Positions 35,498 through 44,114 of a stretch of 64,000 bases of DNA are shown piece by piece. Position 1 is the stretch's first letter, and each line of letters opens with the position of its first letter. Made by a program: the position numbers and the translations under genes. The notes under the pieces are model-generated. The model saw nothing but the letters and a program-made list of their open reading frames with translations, was not told where the DNA came from and made no database searches. Source of the stretch: Arenibacter algicola (lineage in GTDB: Bacteria > Bacteroidota > Bacteroidia > Flavobacteriales > Flavobacteriaceae); assembly GCF_000733925.1 (NCBI RefSeq), contig NZ_JPOO01000003.1, positions 310,001-374,000 on the forward strand. Reading direction: 5' to 3'.

Positions 35498-36190
35498 TTA
35501 AACGTTATAAAGCGCCTCGGCCAATTCCGTTTTTTTGTTTCGACTCAACGGTACAGATGTTCCAGCTACTTCAACCTTTTTAGTATTAAACTTTTCAACT
35601 TTCTCCAAATTCACGATGTATGATTTGTGGATCCTCAAGAATTTATCCTTTGGCAGCTTTTGTTCAAAAGATTTCATTGTGGATAGAATAACTACATTTC
35701 CTTCAGTCGTTACCAATTTAATGTAATCGCCTAGAGCTTCTACCCAATTTATATCGCTTAAAACAACTTTACGTTGTCTTAGGTTACTTTTAACAAAGAT
35801 ATACTCCTCTTCCTCATCCAATTTATTAATCTGCTCATATTTGGCCACGGCCCTTTTTACAGAGGCATCAAATCGAACTAGGGATATAGGCTTATAAAGA
35901 TAATCGGTTACGTTGTAGTCAAAAGCCTTGAGTGCATAATCAGGGTTACCGGTAATCAAGATTACCTGTGGTGGGTTGTCCAGTGATTCCAAGAGATCAA
36001 AACCATTGATGATCGGCATTTCCACATCGAGAAAAATAAGGTCGATGTCGTAATTTTTTAGACCGTTTTTTGCCTCAATGGCATTACTGTATTCGGCTAC
36101 CAAAGCCAGATTTGGATGGTTGTTTACCATTCTAGCTATGGCAGTTCGCTGCATGGACGAATCGTCCACTATTATACATCTCAATTTCAT
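35498..36190 (-). CDS. LytTR response regulator
   Basis: I start it at the ATG at 36190 (MKLRCIIVDDSSMQR), giving 230 residues; the longer open frame upstream has no receiver-like residues. The receiver has all key residues: IIVDD, the phosphoacceptor in DLIFLDVEMPIINGFDLL, VILITG and DYLYKPI. The LytTR domain has INWVEALGDYIKLVT, ILSTMKSFEQKLP, FLRIHKSYIVNLEKV and VPLSRNKKTELAEAL. It is not close to the degenerate LytTR pair at 8-11 kb. No intact kinase gene is adjacent, although a possible kinase tail remains downstream. Confidence 0.94.
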   Translation of the reverse strand: MKLRCIIVDDSSMQRTAIARMVNNHPNLALVAEYSNAIEAKNGLKNYDIDLIFLDVEMPIINGFDLLESLDNPPQVILITGNPDYALKAFDYNVTDYLYKPISLVRFDASVKRAVAKYEQINKLDEEEEYIFVKSNLRQRKVVLSDINWVEALGDYIKLVTTEGNVVILSTMKSFEQKLPKDKFLRIHKSYIVNLEKVEKFNTKKVEVAGTSVPLSRNKKTELAEALYNV

Positions 36191-36443
36191 AATGGGGGAT
36201 ACACATTTTATTAATTCCAGATCAAAATACATACTTGGCTTTGATAGGAATAATAAATGATGCAAACAGTACCTTAAATGTTGTGTAAAAGAAGATATTC
36301 GTAGTATAAGAAATTGGAGAAGTACTCCAGTTTCATTTATTTTTAATGTAATTCATTCCATGAAAAATTAAACCCTGAAAATTGTAGCAGTCTTAACTAA
36401 AAATTTAATTACGCTAACTTTGACAATAGCTTTACCATTTAAA

Positions 36444-37016
36444 ATGCAAAAACTTTTCGAGCACATCAACAAATACATCGAAATTGACCAAAATGAGTTT
36501 CAAGAAATTGCCAAATATTTTGAAACTCAAACAGTCAAAAAAAAAGAACTGCTTTATGAACCTGGAATCAAATCCTTAGGCCACTATTTTGTTTTGAGCG
36601 GCTGTCTTCATTTATACATTATTGAGGAAGGGGGAACGGAGCACACTTTGCAATTTGCCATCGAAAATTGGTGGATAACAGATTATTTGGCCTTTCATAA
36701 CAATACGGATTCAGAATGTCATATTCAAGCCGTCAAAGCCTCGACCATACTTCACCTAACCAATAAAAATGAAAAGGAATTACTACTTCGATTTCCAAAA
36801 ATGGAAACCTATTTCAGAAAAATATATCAAACGGCCTATGGGGCCTCACTTAATCGAATAAGGTATCTTTTTATTTATTCGAAGGAGGAAATTTATTTTA
36901 GGTTTAAAGAAGCCTTTCCAGATTTCGTAAATAATGTCCCCCAATATTTAGTGGCAAGTTTTTTAGGGTTGTCACCAGAATATGTAAGTAAATTAAAAAG
37001 AAAAGAGAATTCTTGA
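36444..37016 (+). CDS. Crp/Fnr-family regulator
   Basis: The protein starts at the ATG at 36444 (MQKLFEHINKYIEID) and has 190 residues. The N-terminal cyclic-nucleotide-binding-like beta roll has GHYFVLSGCLHLYIIEEGG and ENWWITDYLAF. The C-terminal HTH has VPQYLVASFLGLSPEYVSKLKR. This is the common flavobacterial Crp subtype without a clear cAMP phosphate-binding cassette. A TAACTTTG element at 36415-36422 fits the -7 consensus. The next genes in the same direction are an NDH-2-type dehydrogenase and a DJ-1-like lipoprotein, its likely targets. Confidence 0.9.
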   Translation: MQKLFEHINKYIEIDQNEFQEIAKYFETQTVKKKELLYEPGIKSLGHYFVLSGCLHLYIIEEGGTEHTLQFAIENWWITDYLAFHNNTDSECHIQAVKASTILHLTNKNEKELLLRFPKMETYFRKIYQTAYGASLNRIRYLFIYSKEEIYFRFKEAFPDFVNNVPQYLVASFLGLSPEYVSKLKRKENS

Positions 37017-37074
37017 ACCAGTTCAAGAATTTTTAAAGGAGAATCCAGGACCTTTGTTCTCTAAATTCTGCACA

Positions 37075-38337
37075 ATGAAAAAATCAGTAATAATTGTGGG
37101 TGGAGGTTTTGCAGGCTTGGAGTTGATCAAAAGAATTGGGAATTCTCCCCGCTACGACATCATATTGGTAGATGCAAATAATTACAATTTTTTTCCACCT
37201 TTGATCTATCAGGTCTCTACGGGTTTTATGGAACCTTCTGCCATCAGCTATCCATTTAGAAAAATATTAAGGAATTTAAAAAACACTAGATTTCGGCTGG
37301 GAAGTTTAATTAAAGTTGTTCCCGGTGAAAATAAAATTATACTGAGCAATGGGGAATTGCACTATGACATTTTGGTAATGGCTACGGGTACGGAAAGTAG
37401 TTTCTTTGGCAACAAAAACATTGAAAAATATAGTTTGCCCATGAAAACCATAAGTGATGCCCTTACCTTGCGAAATACTATACTCACTCGATTGGACCGG
37501 GCCACAAGACAAGATGACCAAGAGCAGCGAAAAAGGTTGTTGACTTTTGTAATCGCTGGGGCTGGACCAACAGGAGTGGAGCTATCGGGCCAAATGAAAT
37601 CCTCGATAATAAAAAAAGATTATCCTGAATTGAAAGAAAGCGATTTGGGTAAGATTTATCTGATAGATGGTCAAAATACAGTTTTGAACACCATGTCAAA
37701 AAATTCCCAGACCTATACTCATGCCAAGCTCATTGAATTAGGTGTAGAAATAAAACTTAACTGTTTGGTAAAAGATTTTAAGGATGATATTGTTCTACTT
37801 TCCAATGGCAGTAAAATCGAATCCAAAAATTTGATCTAGGCAGCAGGGGTAACGGCAAAGGCTTTCGATGGCTTTTCTCCGGATAGCTTTGGCAAAGGCA
37901 GGCGATTAAAGACAAACACTTTTAATCTGGTCAAAGGATATGATAATGTTTATGCCTTAGGGGACTGTGCGTTGGTTCTTGGAGATAACGAATATCCAGA
38001 AGGCCATCCCCAATTGGCCCAACCGGCAATCCAACAGGCCAAAAATTTAGCCTTTAATTTGGAGAAAGACCAAGGCCTATGGACTCCTTTCGCCTACAAA
38101 AACAAAGGTTCATTGGCAATAATTGGTAGGAATAAGGCTGTTTTTGACTTACCGAAAGAAAAGTATTTCATAAAAGGATTTATTGCCTGGCTTATTTGGA
38201 TACTGGTACATATTATGGGGCTGGTAAATTTTAAAAATAAATTTCGCACACTGGTCAATTGGATCGGTTACTACATCTATAAGGATCAATATTTTAGAAT
38301 GATCATAAAGCCTAACGATAAAAAACAAATTAATTAA
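37075..38337 (+). pseudogene. NDH-2-type NADH dehydrogenase gene with an amber stop
   Basis: From the ATG at 37075 the frame encodes a type II NADH:quinone oxidoreductase-like flavoprotein: SVIIVGGGFAGLELIKRIG, NYNFFPPLIYQVSTGF, VMATGTESSFFG and the NADH Rossmann segment VIAGAGPTGVELSGQ. A TAG at 37837-37839 interrupts it after LIESKNLI-type sequence, exactly where relatives have the Trp of the WAAGV motif. The frame then continues unchanged with AAGVTAKAFDGFS, VYALGDCALV, HPQLAQPAIQQAKNLA and a membrane-anchoring tail to a normal stop at 38337. The total of about 420 codons is normal for the family. One base change (TGG to TAG) explains it. As read, the product lacks the FAD/quinone C-terminal part. 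Confidence 0.88.
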
Positions 38338-38343
38338 AGTAAT

Positions 38344-39096
38344 ATGAAAACACATTTTAAACTACTAATGATGTCTTTAGTTGCTGTGATAGGTTGTAAT
38401 ACAGACAAATCCAAATCCCATACCAATGCTTGGAATTTACAACCCACAAATGTTTCGTTGGATACCTTGACAAAACACCTAAAACCTTTCAAAAAAGAAT
38501 TGCCAACTATCGGTCTCCTGATGTTCAATGGCGTTCTACAAACTGAAGTAATTGCAACTTCCGATGTTTTTGCTAAACCGAGTATTGATGGCAAGCAGCT
38601 TTTTAATGTTGTTACCATTGCAGAAACCAACAGTCCGATAACTACAGAAGAAGGTATGAGGTTTTTTCCCGATTATACTTTTGAAAACTGCCCACGACTT
38701 ACAGCCTTGTTTGTGCCAAGTGCTTATGACATGTACGCCCAGGTGCATAATGATAAAGTGGTAGATTTTATAAGGGAGAAAAATAACGAAACCTTATACA
38801 CGGTTAGCAATTGTGCCGGAGCCCAACTTATAGGAAAAACCGGTATTGCAGATGGACATAAAATTGTAACTTGGATCGGAGGGGGCAATCAATTGCAAAA
38901 GGATTATCCAAAACTAAAAGTGCAGAATGACAGTCTGGTAACATTTGTTGAAGACGGTAAATTTAGTTCCTCGAACGGTAATTTGGCAAGTTATATATCC
39001 GCTTTGAGCTTATTGGAAAAAATGGCCGGTCATGAACATAGAAAGTTCGTGGAGGGCTACCTATACCTTGATCGCCTGCAAAACTGGAAAGATTGA
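38344..39096 (+). CDS. DJ-1/PfpI-like lipoprotein
   Basis: The 250-residue protein has a lipoprotein signal (LLMMSLVAVIGC, Cys18) and a DJ-1/PfpI glutamine-amidotransferase-like domain. It contains IGLLMFNGVLQTEV, FPDYTFENCPRLTALFVPSA and the nucleophile elbow TVSNCAGAQLIGKTG with Cys157. It is 6 bp downstream of the interrupted dehydrogenase gene. Attached to the membrane on the periplasmic side, it may act on reactive carbonyls or as a redox-sensing chaperone. The substrate is unknown. Confidence 0.88.
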   Translation: MKTHFKLLMMSLVAVIGCNTDKSKSHTNAWNLQPTNVSLDTLTKHLKPFKKELPTIGLLMFNGVLQTEVIATSDVFAKPSIDGKQLFNVVTIAETNSPITTEEGMRFFPDYTFENCPRLTALFVPSAYDMYAQVHNDKVVDFIREKNNETLYTVSNCAGAQLIGKTGIADGHKIVTWIGGGNQLQKDYPKLKVQNDSLVTFVEDGKFSSSNGNLASYISALSLLEKMAGHEHRKFVEGYLYLDRLQNWKD

Positions 39097-39137
39097 GTAT
39101 CGCTATTGTCCGAGTTGGCAACAAAAGAGCCTAAACA

Positions 39138-39539
39138 TCATTCATTCTGCCGGGACATAAATATTTTGTCCACGGCAATGTTATCCAACGGCTTTTCAAA
39201 ATAGCCCTTGACCAAAGAATGGTTCTTAGCACGCTGACGGTCCGTTGAATTGGAAAATGCGGAAACGACATAAATCTCGAAAGGGCTAATACTTCCTCGA
39301 AATTTTTCCAGTTCTACCAGAAAGTGCCACCCTGTTAGCACTGGTAAGCCTAAGTCCAATAAAACCTTTTCCGGAAATTCCATTTTACCATCCATACATT
39401 CCTTTAGGGCGTCTAATGCCTCCTGAACGGAATAAAATGTACTTACCCTATTGTTGGGGTAAGATTGCCCAATCTTATACTTTATGGCAAATTGTGATAC
39501 CATATCATCATCAATGATCCATAGGGTTTCTTCTCTCAT
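39138..39539 (-). CDS. Stand-alone response-regulator receiver domain
   Basis: The 133-residue receiver has LWIIDDDMVSQFAIKYKIG, the phosphoacceptor in KVLLDLGLPVLTGWHFL, IYVVSAFSNSTDR and the lysine in GYFEKPLD. The type resembles the single-domain receivers of flavobacteria that work with hybrid or soluble kinases. No kinase is adjacent. It converges with the DJ-1-like gene. Confidence 0.92.
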   Translation of the reverse strand: MREETLWIIDDDMVSQFAIKYKIGQSYPNNRVSTFYSVQEALDALKECMDGKMEFPEKVLLDLGLPVLTGWHFLVELEKFRGSISPFEIYVVSAFSNSTDRQRAKNHSLVKGYFEKPLDNIAVDKIFMSRQNE

Positions 39540-39879
39540 AATTACTTACAATAGCTTTTTATAATTCATCAACAATTTACCTCTGTGTGGAAGATCGATC
39601 GTTGCCTATGTAATCCCCGAATTCGAAAAGTCATCCAAAATAATACCCGGAATTAATGGCTGCTTTTATTATTGGCCTCAAAATAATGACTATATAGCTT
39701 CATCCCAATAAAAATTCGCCGAACGGTTTGAGTATTTGGATAATTGTATACACTTTACAATATTCCATTTATTTAAAATTAACTATTTTGGATACTCTTA
39801 GGGATCAAAAACAAGGAATGCCTTGATTGGGACAAAGAACAAGAAAAACTGTGAGTCACAATAGAAATTAATATTTAGC
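39540..39879. other. 340-bp stretch without a supported gene
   Basis: AT-rich sequence between the receiver gene and the IS110-family element. Nothing recognisable. Confidence 0.4.
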
Positions 39880-39917
39880 CTTAAGAAGTACTGTGGTAAA
39901 AAACAAGTTAAAACACA

Positions 39918-40889
39918 TTAATTTTTAACCAAGGTACTTCTATAAGTATCGTCATATATCAATCCTGATTTTGCGATTGCAAAGGCTTGTTTTAGCAGCT
40001 TGTTGCACACTGCGATCAATGCCAGTTTTTTACTCTTCCCCTTAGCTACTATGCGCTCATAAAGTGCCCTGCAGGCCCTGTTGCATTTACAAGCGTTAAA
40101 ACTGCACATAAACAATAGGTTACGGAGTTTTTGGTTACCTATCTTACTTATGCGTGGTCGTCCTTTCACGCTGCTACCGCTCTGTCTGATTATGGGGGTC
40201 AGACCGGCATAACTGCATAATTCACTTCCGCTGGTAAAACGATTGAACCCATCTGTTAGAACCACTAACATAACGGCGGTTTTGTCTCCGATTCCCGGAA
40301 TAGTCTTTAGGCGTGTCAGAACATCCTGGTGCACTTGTTTAACCAGTATCAATAGTTTTTCTTCCAAGGTTTTTAATTCTTTTTGAACTTGTTTCAAACT
40401 CCGCTTCAATGATCCAATAACAAATTTACTTGGATTGCCTAAAACAGCTTCTCCGTGCAATTTATTTTTTAGCATCGTGCTCTGTTTTGTATATACAGAA
40501 AGGAGCCTGGTCATCTGGAGGCATTCTATCTGATGTTTAGAATTGCCTTGCCAGAGTTTGAGCTTCACCTGTCCTGCATACTCACAAATAAGTCTGGAAT
40601 CGCTCTTATCGGTCTTGATCTTCGATAACTTCATCTGTATAAAACGTTTTACCGCTAATGGATTTTCCACCGATACTTTCATTCCGGACTCAAGTAAATA
40701 ATAGGCCAACTGATAATGATAATAACCCGTAGCTTCCATTACGCAGTGACTATCAACACCCAAGATCTTTACGAACTTCTTAAATCCAGAAATATTATTT
40801 TTAAAATGATAGTAATTGCCATCGGAATCCGTGATATCGAAAACTAGATGGCTAATGTCAATCCCAAAATATTTGATATCTTTAATCAT
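39918..40889 (-). CDS. IS110-family recombinase
   Basis: The 323-residue protein has the RuvC-like DEDD N-terminal domain (YFGIDISHLVFDIT, VMEATGYYHYQLAYYL, KSKIKTDKSDSRLICEYA-type segment) and the C-terminal serine-containing domain (TIPGIGDKTAVMLV, FTSGSELCSYAGLTPIIRQSG, ISKIGNQKLRNLLFM). The length is usual for the family and the frame is intact. These recombinases are guided by a bridge RNA made from the non-coding end of the element. A candidate lies directly upstream. Confidence 0.95.
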   Translation of the reverse strand: MIKDIKYFGIDISHLVFDITDSDGNYYHFKNNISGFKKFVKILGVDSHCVMEATGYYHYQLAYYLLESGMKVSVENPLAVKRFIQMKLSKIKTDKSDSRLICEYAGQVKLKLWQGNSKHQIECLQMTRLLSVYTKQSTMLKNKLHGEAVLGNPSKFVIGSLKRSLKQVQKELKTLEEKLLILVKQVHQDVLTRLKTIPGIGDKTAVMLVVLTDGFNRFTSGSELCSYAGLTPIIRQSGSSVKGRPRISKIGNQKLRNLLFMCSFNACKCNRACRALYERIVAKGKSKKLALIAVCNKLLKQAFAIAKSGLIYDDTYRSTLVKN

Positions 40890-41092
40890 AAGAAAATGTT
40901 TTTTGAAAGGACAATCTACGCGAGTTTCAACGACTTAAAATCGAGGTCCAAAGCCTCATAGAACTGTACGAAATCTGTGTAGAAAAGAGAGGGGATTTTC
41001 AATGGTGACGAGATCTATGTCTCTGCGTACGTTATAACCTTATTCCTCTCTTTTGTCTTTTCTGTTTATATTCTAATTTAATGAATTGTAAA
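40890..41092 (-). ncRNA. Candidate IS110 bridge RNA region
   Basis: The 200-bp non-coding segment upstream of the recombinase start is where IS621-like elements encode their bridge RNA. It contains a 10-bp perfect stem, AAAAGAGAGG (40983-40992) with CCTCTCTTTT (41045-41054), that encloses about 52 nt, and a small hairpin around CGAGG/CCTC near 40945. This matches the stem-with-large-internal-loop plan of bridge RNAs. The exact ends and the target and donor guide bases were not resolved. Confidence 0.45.
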
Positions 41093-41098
41093 CTTAAG

Positions 41099-41530
41099 CC
41101 GTACGTACGGGTCTCGTATACGGCGGTTCAATAATGAAACTTAACGATTGTAGTATTCGATTAAACTAACATAACCTTTCCTCTTTAACCGTTTTACGGC
41201 GATTGTAGTACGCAGTATTGGGCTTTGGGCTACTGCCCAACCTCCTTTTCTTGTTCTACTCCACGCATAGGCATGGTCTTGGTCTACACCCAATCGGATT
41301 AGGTTTTTCCTTTTTCTCTTGGGCTTCTTCCAATCTATCCGAATGCAATAGCGTAACCGGTTCCTAATCCCGTCGTCCATATATCAGAGCTTGCCCTGAA
41401 TACTTGTACCCCGGAAATAGTTCATTCATCCCCGCTGCACTTGGTTTATCTTGGCAATACGCTGGTCAAAGGTCATCGGACTGGTTTTTCTGGTCATTCT
41501 AACAGAATCCAATGAAGTTTGGAATTAAGC
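41099..41530 (-). pseudogene. Group II intron remnant: maturase C-terminus and intron stem
   Basis: On the minus strand 41141-41380 encodes the C-terminal part of a group II intron reverse transcriptase/maturase: IRNRLRYCIRIDWKKPKRKRKN, GVDQDHAYAWSRTRKGGWAVA and QSPILRTTI. The same frame continues upstream to about 41530 with SPMTFDQRIAKIN and MNYFRGTSIQGKL, broken by two TGA codons, one of them at the Trp of the conserved GW-x-NYF motif. Downstream, 41099-41129 carries a stem with CCGTA and TACGG arms typical of the intron domain after the ORF. The IS110 element takes up the place of the remaining 3' intron domains. The 5' part of the intron is missing. Confidence 0.85.
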
Positions 41531-41711
41531 AACTGGCAGTAACCACCAAGGTTCCGTGTGGTCGGTATGGCCTGTCCTCCAGACCTTGAGTATCCAAAAA
41601 ATGAAGACCGTATTCCCTATACTTCAGCGGATGTCCATTGGCCTGAAAGTAATCCACTTCCTAATAATTCCGTTGTTTTTAGACCGGCACATATCAAAAA
41701 CATCTCAAATT

Positions 41712-41883
41712 CCGGTTTCCCGCAACTTACTTTTCAAAGAATTGTTTTTCTTTAGTTGCACACAAAATAAGCCAACGAACTATAGCCAGACCCCAGAAAA
41801 TAGGGTAGGGGTCAGTAGAGCTATAAACCATCTAATTAATAACCTAGGCCAACGAAAAAGTTTTATTAAATTGGACCTATAAT
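41712..41883 (+). repeat. Island repeat, copy A
   Basis: First of five diverged copies of a 165-172-bp element. It has GGTTTCCCGCAAC at the left, TTTTTCTTTA at about 41745, ATAGGGTAGGGGTCAG in the middle and TAGGCCAAC followed by TTATTAAATTGGACCTATAA at the right. CCAGACCCC and GGGGTCAG form an internal inverted repeat. The Crp-type gene starts 47 bp behind it. A looser similarity to copy B extends about 150 bp further left (GTGTGGTCGGTA and GTGCGGTCGGTA). Confidence 0.8.
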
Positions 41884-41930
41884 AGGAATATAAACACTAA
41901 TTACTATATTCTAATTGAGCAACAATTAAA

Positions 41931-42494
41931 ATGACACATCCTCTAAGACAACATATAGAAGAAGTAATTAGCCTTACAGATGAGGAATTTGATTTTGTTT
42001 TGAGTCATTTTAAGCAAATCAATAAACGTAAACATCAATATCTTATTCAAGAAGGAGAAATTGTAAATAAAGAATACTGGATAATAAAAGGTTGCTTAAA
42101 AAGCTACTTTGTTGACAAAACGGGAAAGGAACATATTATCCAATTTGGAATGGAAAATTGGTGGATTACGGATTATGAATCTTTTGTAAAACAAACCAAA
42201 TCTAAAACTTCTATCGACTGTGTAGAAGATTGTGAATTACTATATATCTCATTCGAAAACAGAGACAAACTAACCGCTCAAATGCATAAAATGGAACGCT
42301 TTTGGGCTAAAAAAAGTAAAATCGGTCGTATTGCACTTCAAAATAGGATTCTGTCATTGTTACAAAATTCAACGAAGGAAAGGTACAACTTACTTCTCGA
42401 ACAATATCCAGAACTTTTCCAACGTGTTCCTAAAAAAATGATTGCCGCCTATTTAGGTGTCTCTAGAGAAACACTTAGTAGATTAGACTCATAA
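41931..42494 (+). CDS. Crp/Fnr-family regulator
   Basis: The 187-residue protein has the nucleotide-binding-like beta roll (KEYWIIKGCLKSYFVDKTGK, MENWWITDYESF) and the C-terminal HTH (VPKKMIAAYLGVSRETLSRL). It is distant from the Crp-type regulator at 36.4 kb. It heads a probable plus-strand unit with a tautomerase, an SDR and an NTF2-like protein, with 121 bp before the tautomerase gene. It sits directly behind repeat copy A. It is the likely regulator of that unit. Confidence 0.9.
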   Translation: MTHPLRQHIEEVISLTDEEFDFVLSHFKQINKRKHQYLIQEGEIVNKEYWIIKGCLKSYFVDKTGKEHIIQFGMENWWITDYESFVKQTKSKTSIDCVEDCELLYISFENRDKLTAQMHKMERFWAKKSKIGRIALQNRILSLLQNSTKERYNLLLEQYPELFQRVPKKMIAAYLGVSRETLSRLDS

Positions 42495-42615
42495 CTCTAC
42501 TTCTTTTTATTATCACTCAATGTGACCTACATCACTTCAAAGAAGTGACAAACCTCCTTTCTAAAATATTAGATTCACTTCACCTTTGTATGACAATTAA
42601 TTTAACAAAAAAGTT

Positions 42616-42810
42616 ATGCCATACATTAACATTAGAGTTACTGACGAACAAGTAACACAAGAACAAAAACGTCAATTAATAGAGGGTGCTACACAACTAG
42701 TAGTTGACATTCTCAACAAAAATCCACAAACAACACATGTAATTATTGATGAAGTACCTATAGCAAATTGGGGAGTAAATGGGAAACAGTATTTAGGAAC
42801 TAAAAAATAA
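42616..42810 (+). CDS. 4-oxalocrotonate tautomerase-like enzyme
   Basis: The 64-residue protein starts MPYINIRVTDEQVTQEQK and so has the catalytic N-terminal Pro1 after Met removal. It has the length and THVIIDEVPIANWGVNG segment of the 4-OT family. Such hexameric enzymes shift enol/keto double bonds. It lies 5 bp ahead of an SDR gene, so the two may act on the same carbonyl compound. The substrate is unknown. Confidence 0.93.
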   Translation: MPYINIRVTDEQVTQEQKRQLIEGATQLVVDILNKNPQTTHVIIDEVPIANWGVNGKQYLGTKK

Positions 42811-42815
42811 AGAAA

Positions 42816-43559
42816 ATGAAAAACAAAACCGTAATCATTACAGGAGCATCCTCAGGAATTGGTAAAGAAATTGCAAAATATTTTATAGAACGAGAGAGTA
42901 ATGTTGTAATGAACTCTTCAAATGAAGAAAATTTAAGAAGGGCTTACAAAGAATTTGGTTCTCCCTCTAATGCTCTATACTTAGCCGGAGATATTAGCAA
43001 GCTAGATACTGGGCAGAAACTTGTTGCTCTGGCATTGGAAAAATTTAATTCTATAGATGTTTTAATCAATAATGCGGGAGTATTTGCTCCAAAACCCTTT
43101 TTAGAGGTTGAAGAAAAAGATCTAGACCTATATTGGAGTGTTAACCTAAAGGGAACATATTTTACCTCTCAAGCAGTTATCCCTCAAATGATTAAACAAC
43201 AAAATGGTTCTATAATAAACATAGGAACTGTATTGGTAGAACACGCCATAGATGGATTTCCAGCAACAGCGGCATTAACAAGTAAAGGTGCTATCCATTC
43301 TTTAACGAGACAATTAGCAGCAGAATTTGGTAAAAGCAATATTAAGGTTAATACTATCGCTCCTGGAATTATCAGAAGTCCATTGCAAGGAAAAATAGGA
43401 ATTGAGAATGCTGACAGTTTAGCTGGGTTACACTTGCTAAACAGAATTGGAGAAGCAACTGATATTGCAGAAGCAGCTTACTATTTGGCTACTTCTAATT
43501 TTATAACAGGAGAAACAATTAACATAGCAGGAGGCCATACAGTAGGTCACGCTATCTAA
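42816..43559 (+). CDS. Short-chain dehydrogenase/reductase
   Basis: The 247-residue NAD(P)-dependent oxidoreductase has TGASSGIGKEIAKYF, the NNAG motif in INNAGVFAPKPF, and a C-terminal part with IKVNTIAPGIIRSPLQG and INIAGGHTVGHAI. The usual Tyr of YxxxK is not obvious: the segment after ILNIGTV-type sequence reads TAALTSKGAIHSLTRQ, with Thr or Leu where the active-site Tyr is normally found. It lies between the tautomerase (5 bp) and the NTF2-like gene (9 bp). The missing Tyr makes normal SDR catalysis doubtful. Confidence 0.9.
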   Translation: MKNKTVIITGASSGIGKEIAKYFIERESNVVMNSSNEENLRRAYKEFGSPSNALYLAGDISKLDTGQKLVALALEKFNSIDVLINNAGVFAPKPFLEVEEKDLDLYWSVNLKGTYFTSQAVIPQMIKQQNGSIINIGTVLVEHAIDGFPATAALTSKGAIHSLTRQLAAEFGKSNIKVNTIAPGIIRSPLQGKIGIENADSLAGLHLLNRIGEATDIAEAAYYLATSNFITGETINIAGGHTVGHAI

Positions 43560-43568
43560 AAATAGATT

Positions 43569-43937
43569 ATGTATAAAGAAAGTATAAAAGAAATCGAAAG
43601 TATAATCACTAATTATTTCGAAGGGATTTTTCACGGAGATGTAACTAAACTTAAAGCTTGTTTTTATGAAAATGTAGCTATTTATGGAGATATTAAAGGT
43701 GTTGAGTATTTAAAAAGTATAAACGAATATCTTGAAGGAGTTAAAAGCAGACAAAGCCCGAAAGATTTAAATGAGACTTTCAAAATGAAAATCATAGGAA
43801 TAGATATAATGGGTAAAATCGCAATTGCCAAATTACATGTTCCCATGTTAGGGTATAATTATTATGACTACTTATCATTGGCCAAAGTTAATGATGATTG
43901 GAAAATTGTAAATAAACTATTCACACATGAAGAATAA
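43569..43937 (+). CDS. NTF2-like (lumazine-binding-type) protein
   Basis: The 122-residue protein has the NTF2-like layout: EIESIITNYFEGIFHGDVTKLKACF, then VAIYGDIKGVEYL, KMKIIGIDIMGKIAIAKLHV and the final strand DYLSLAKVNDDWKIVNKLF. It is the last gene of the tautomerase/SDR unit, 9 bp after the SDR stop. These proteins often accompany reductases without a known reaction. A terminator follows. Confidence 0.85.
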   Translation: MYKESIKEIESIITNYFEGIFHGDVTKLKACFYENVAIYGDIKGVEYLKSINEYLEGVKSRQSPKDLNETFKMKIIGIDIMGKIAIAKLHVPMLGYNYYDYLSLAKVNDDWKIVNKLFTHEE

Positions 43938-43942
43938 ATAAA

Positions 43943-44004
43943 CAGTTGCTAGCAATGTATAAAAGCAATAGCGGTTCGGGTGTAAACTCGAACCGTTTTT
44001 TTTG
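43943..44004 (+). terminator. Intrinsic terminator within a cassette-like boundary
   Basis: CGGTTCG (43972-43978) and CGAACCG (43989-43995) form a stem followed by eight or more T. The sequence just left of it, AGTTGCTAGCAATGTATAAA and AGCAATAGCGG, resembles the short boundary sequences seen beside accessory genes in this phylum. Confidence 0.75.
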
Positions 44005-44114
44005 TTTAATTCAGTATCTTGCTATCTGAAAAGTAATAGCTTTTAGTTCGCTATTTCTCATAAACAAACACCTTGTAGGCAATTTCACGAAACACGGAAA
44101 TAACAGAAAAACTG

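Larger units (their letters stand above)
39880..41098 (-). mobile_element. IS110-family element (ends approximate)
   Basis: A complete IS110-type recombinase gene with a 200-bp non-coding segment upstream of it. IS110 elements lack inverted terminal repeats. CTTAAG occurs at both 39880-39885 and 41093-41098, about 1.2 kb apart, and may mark the ends. The right end abuts a group II intron remnant. No clean flanking target sequence is seen on the left. Confidence 0.7.
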
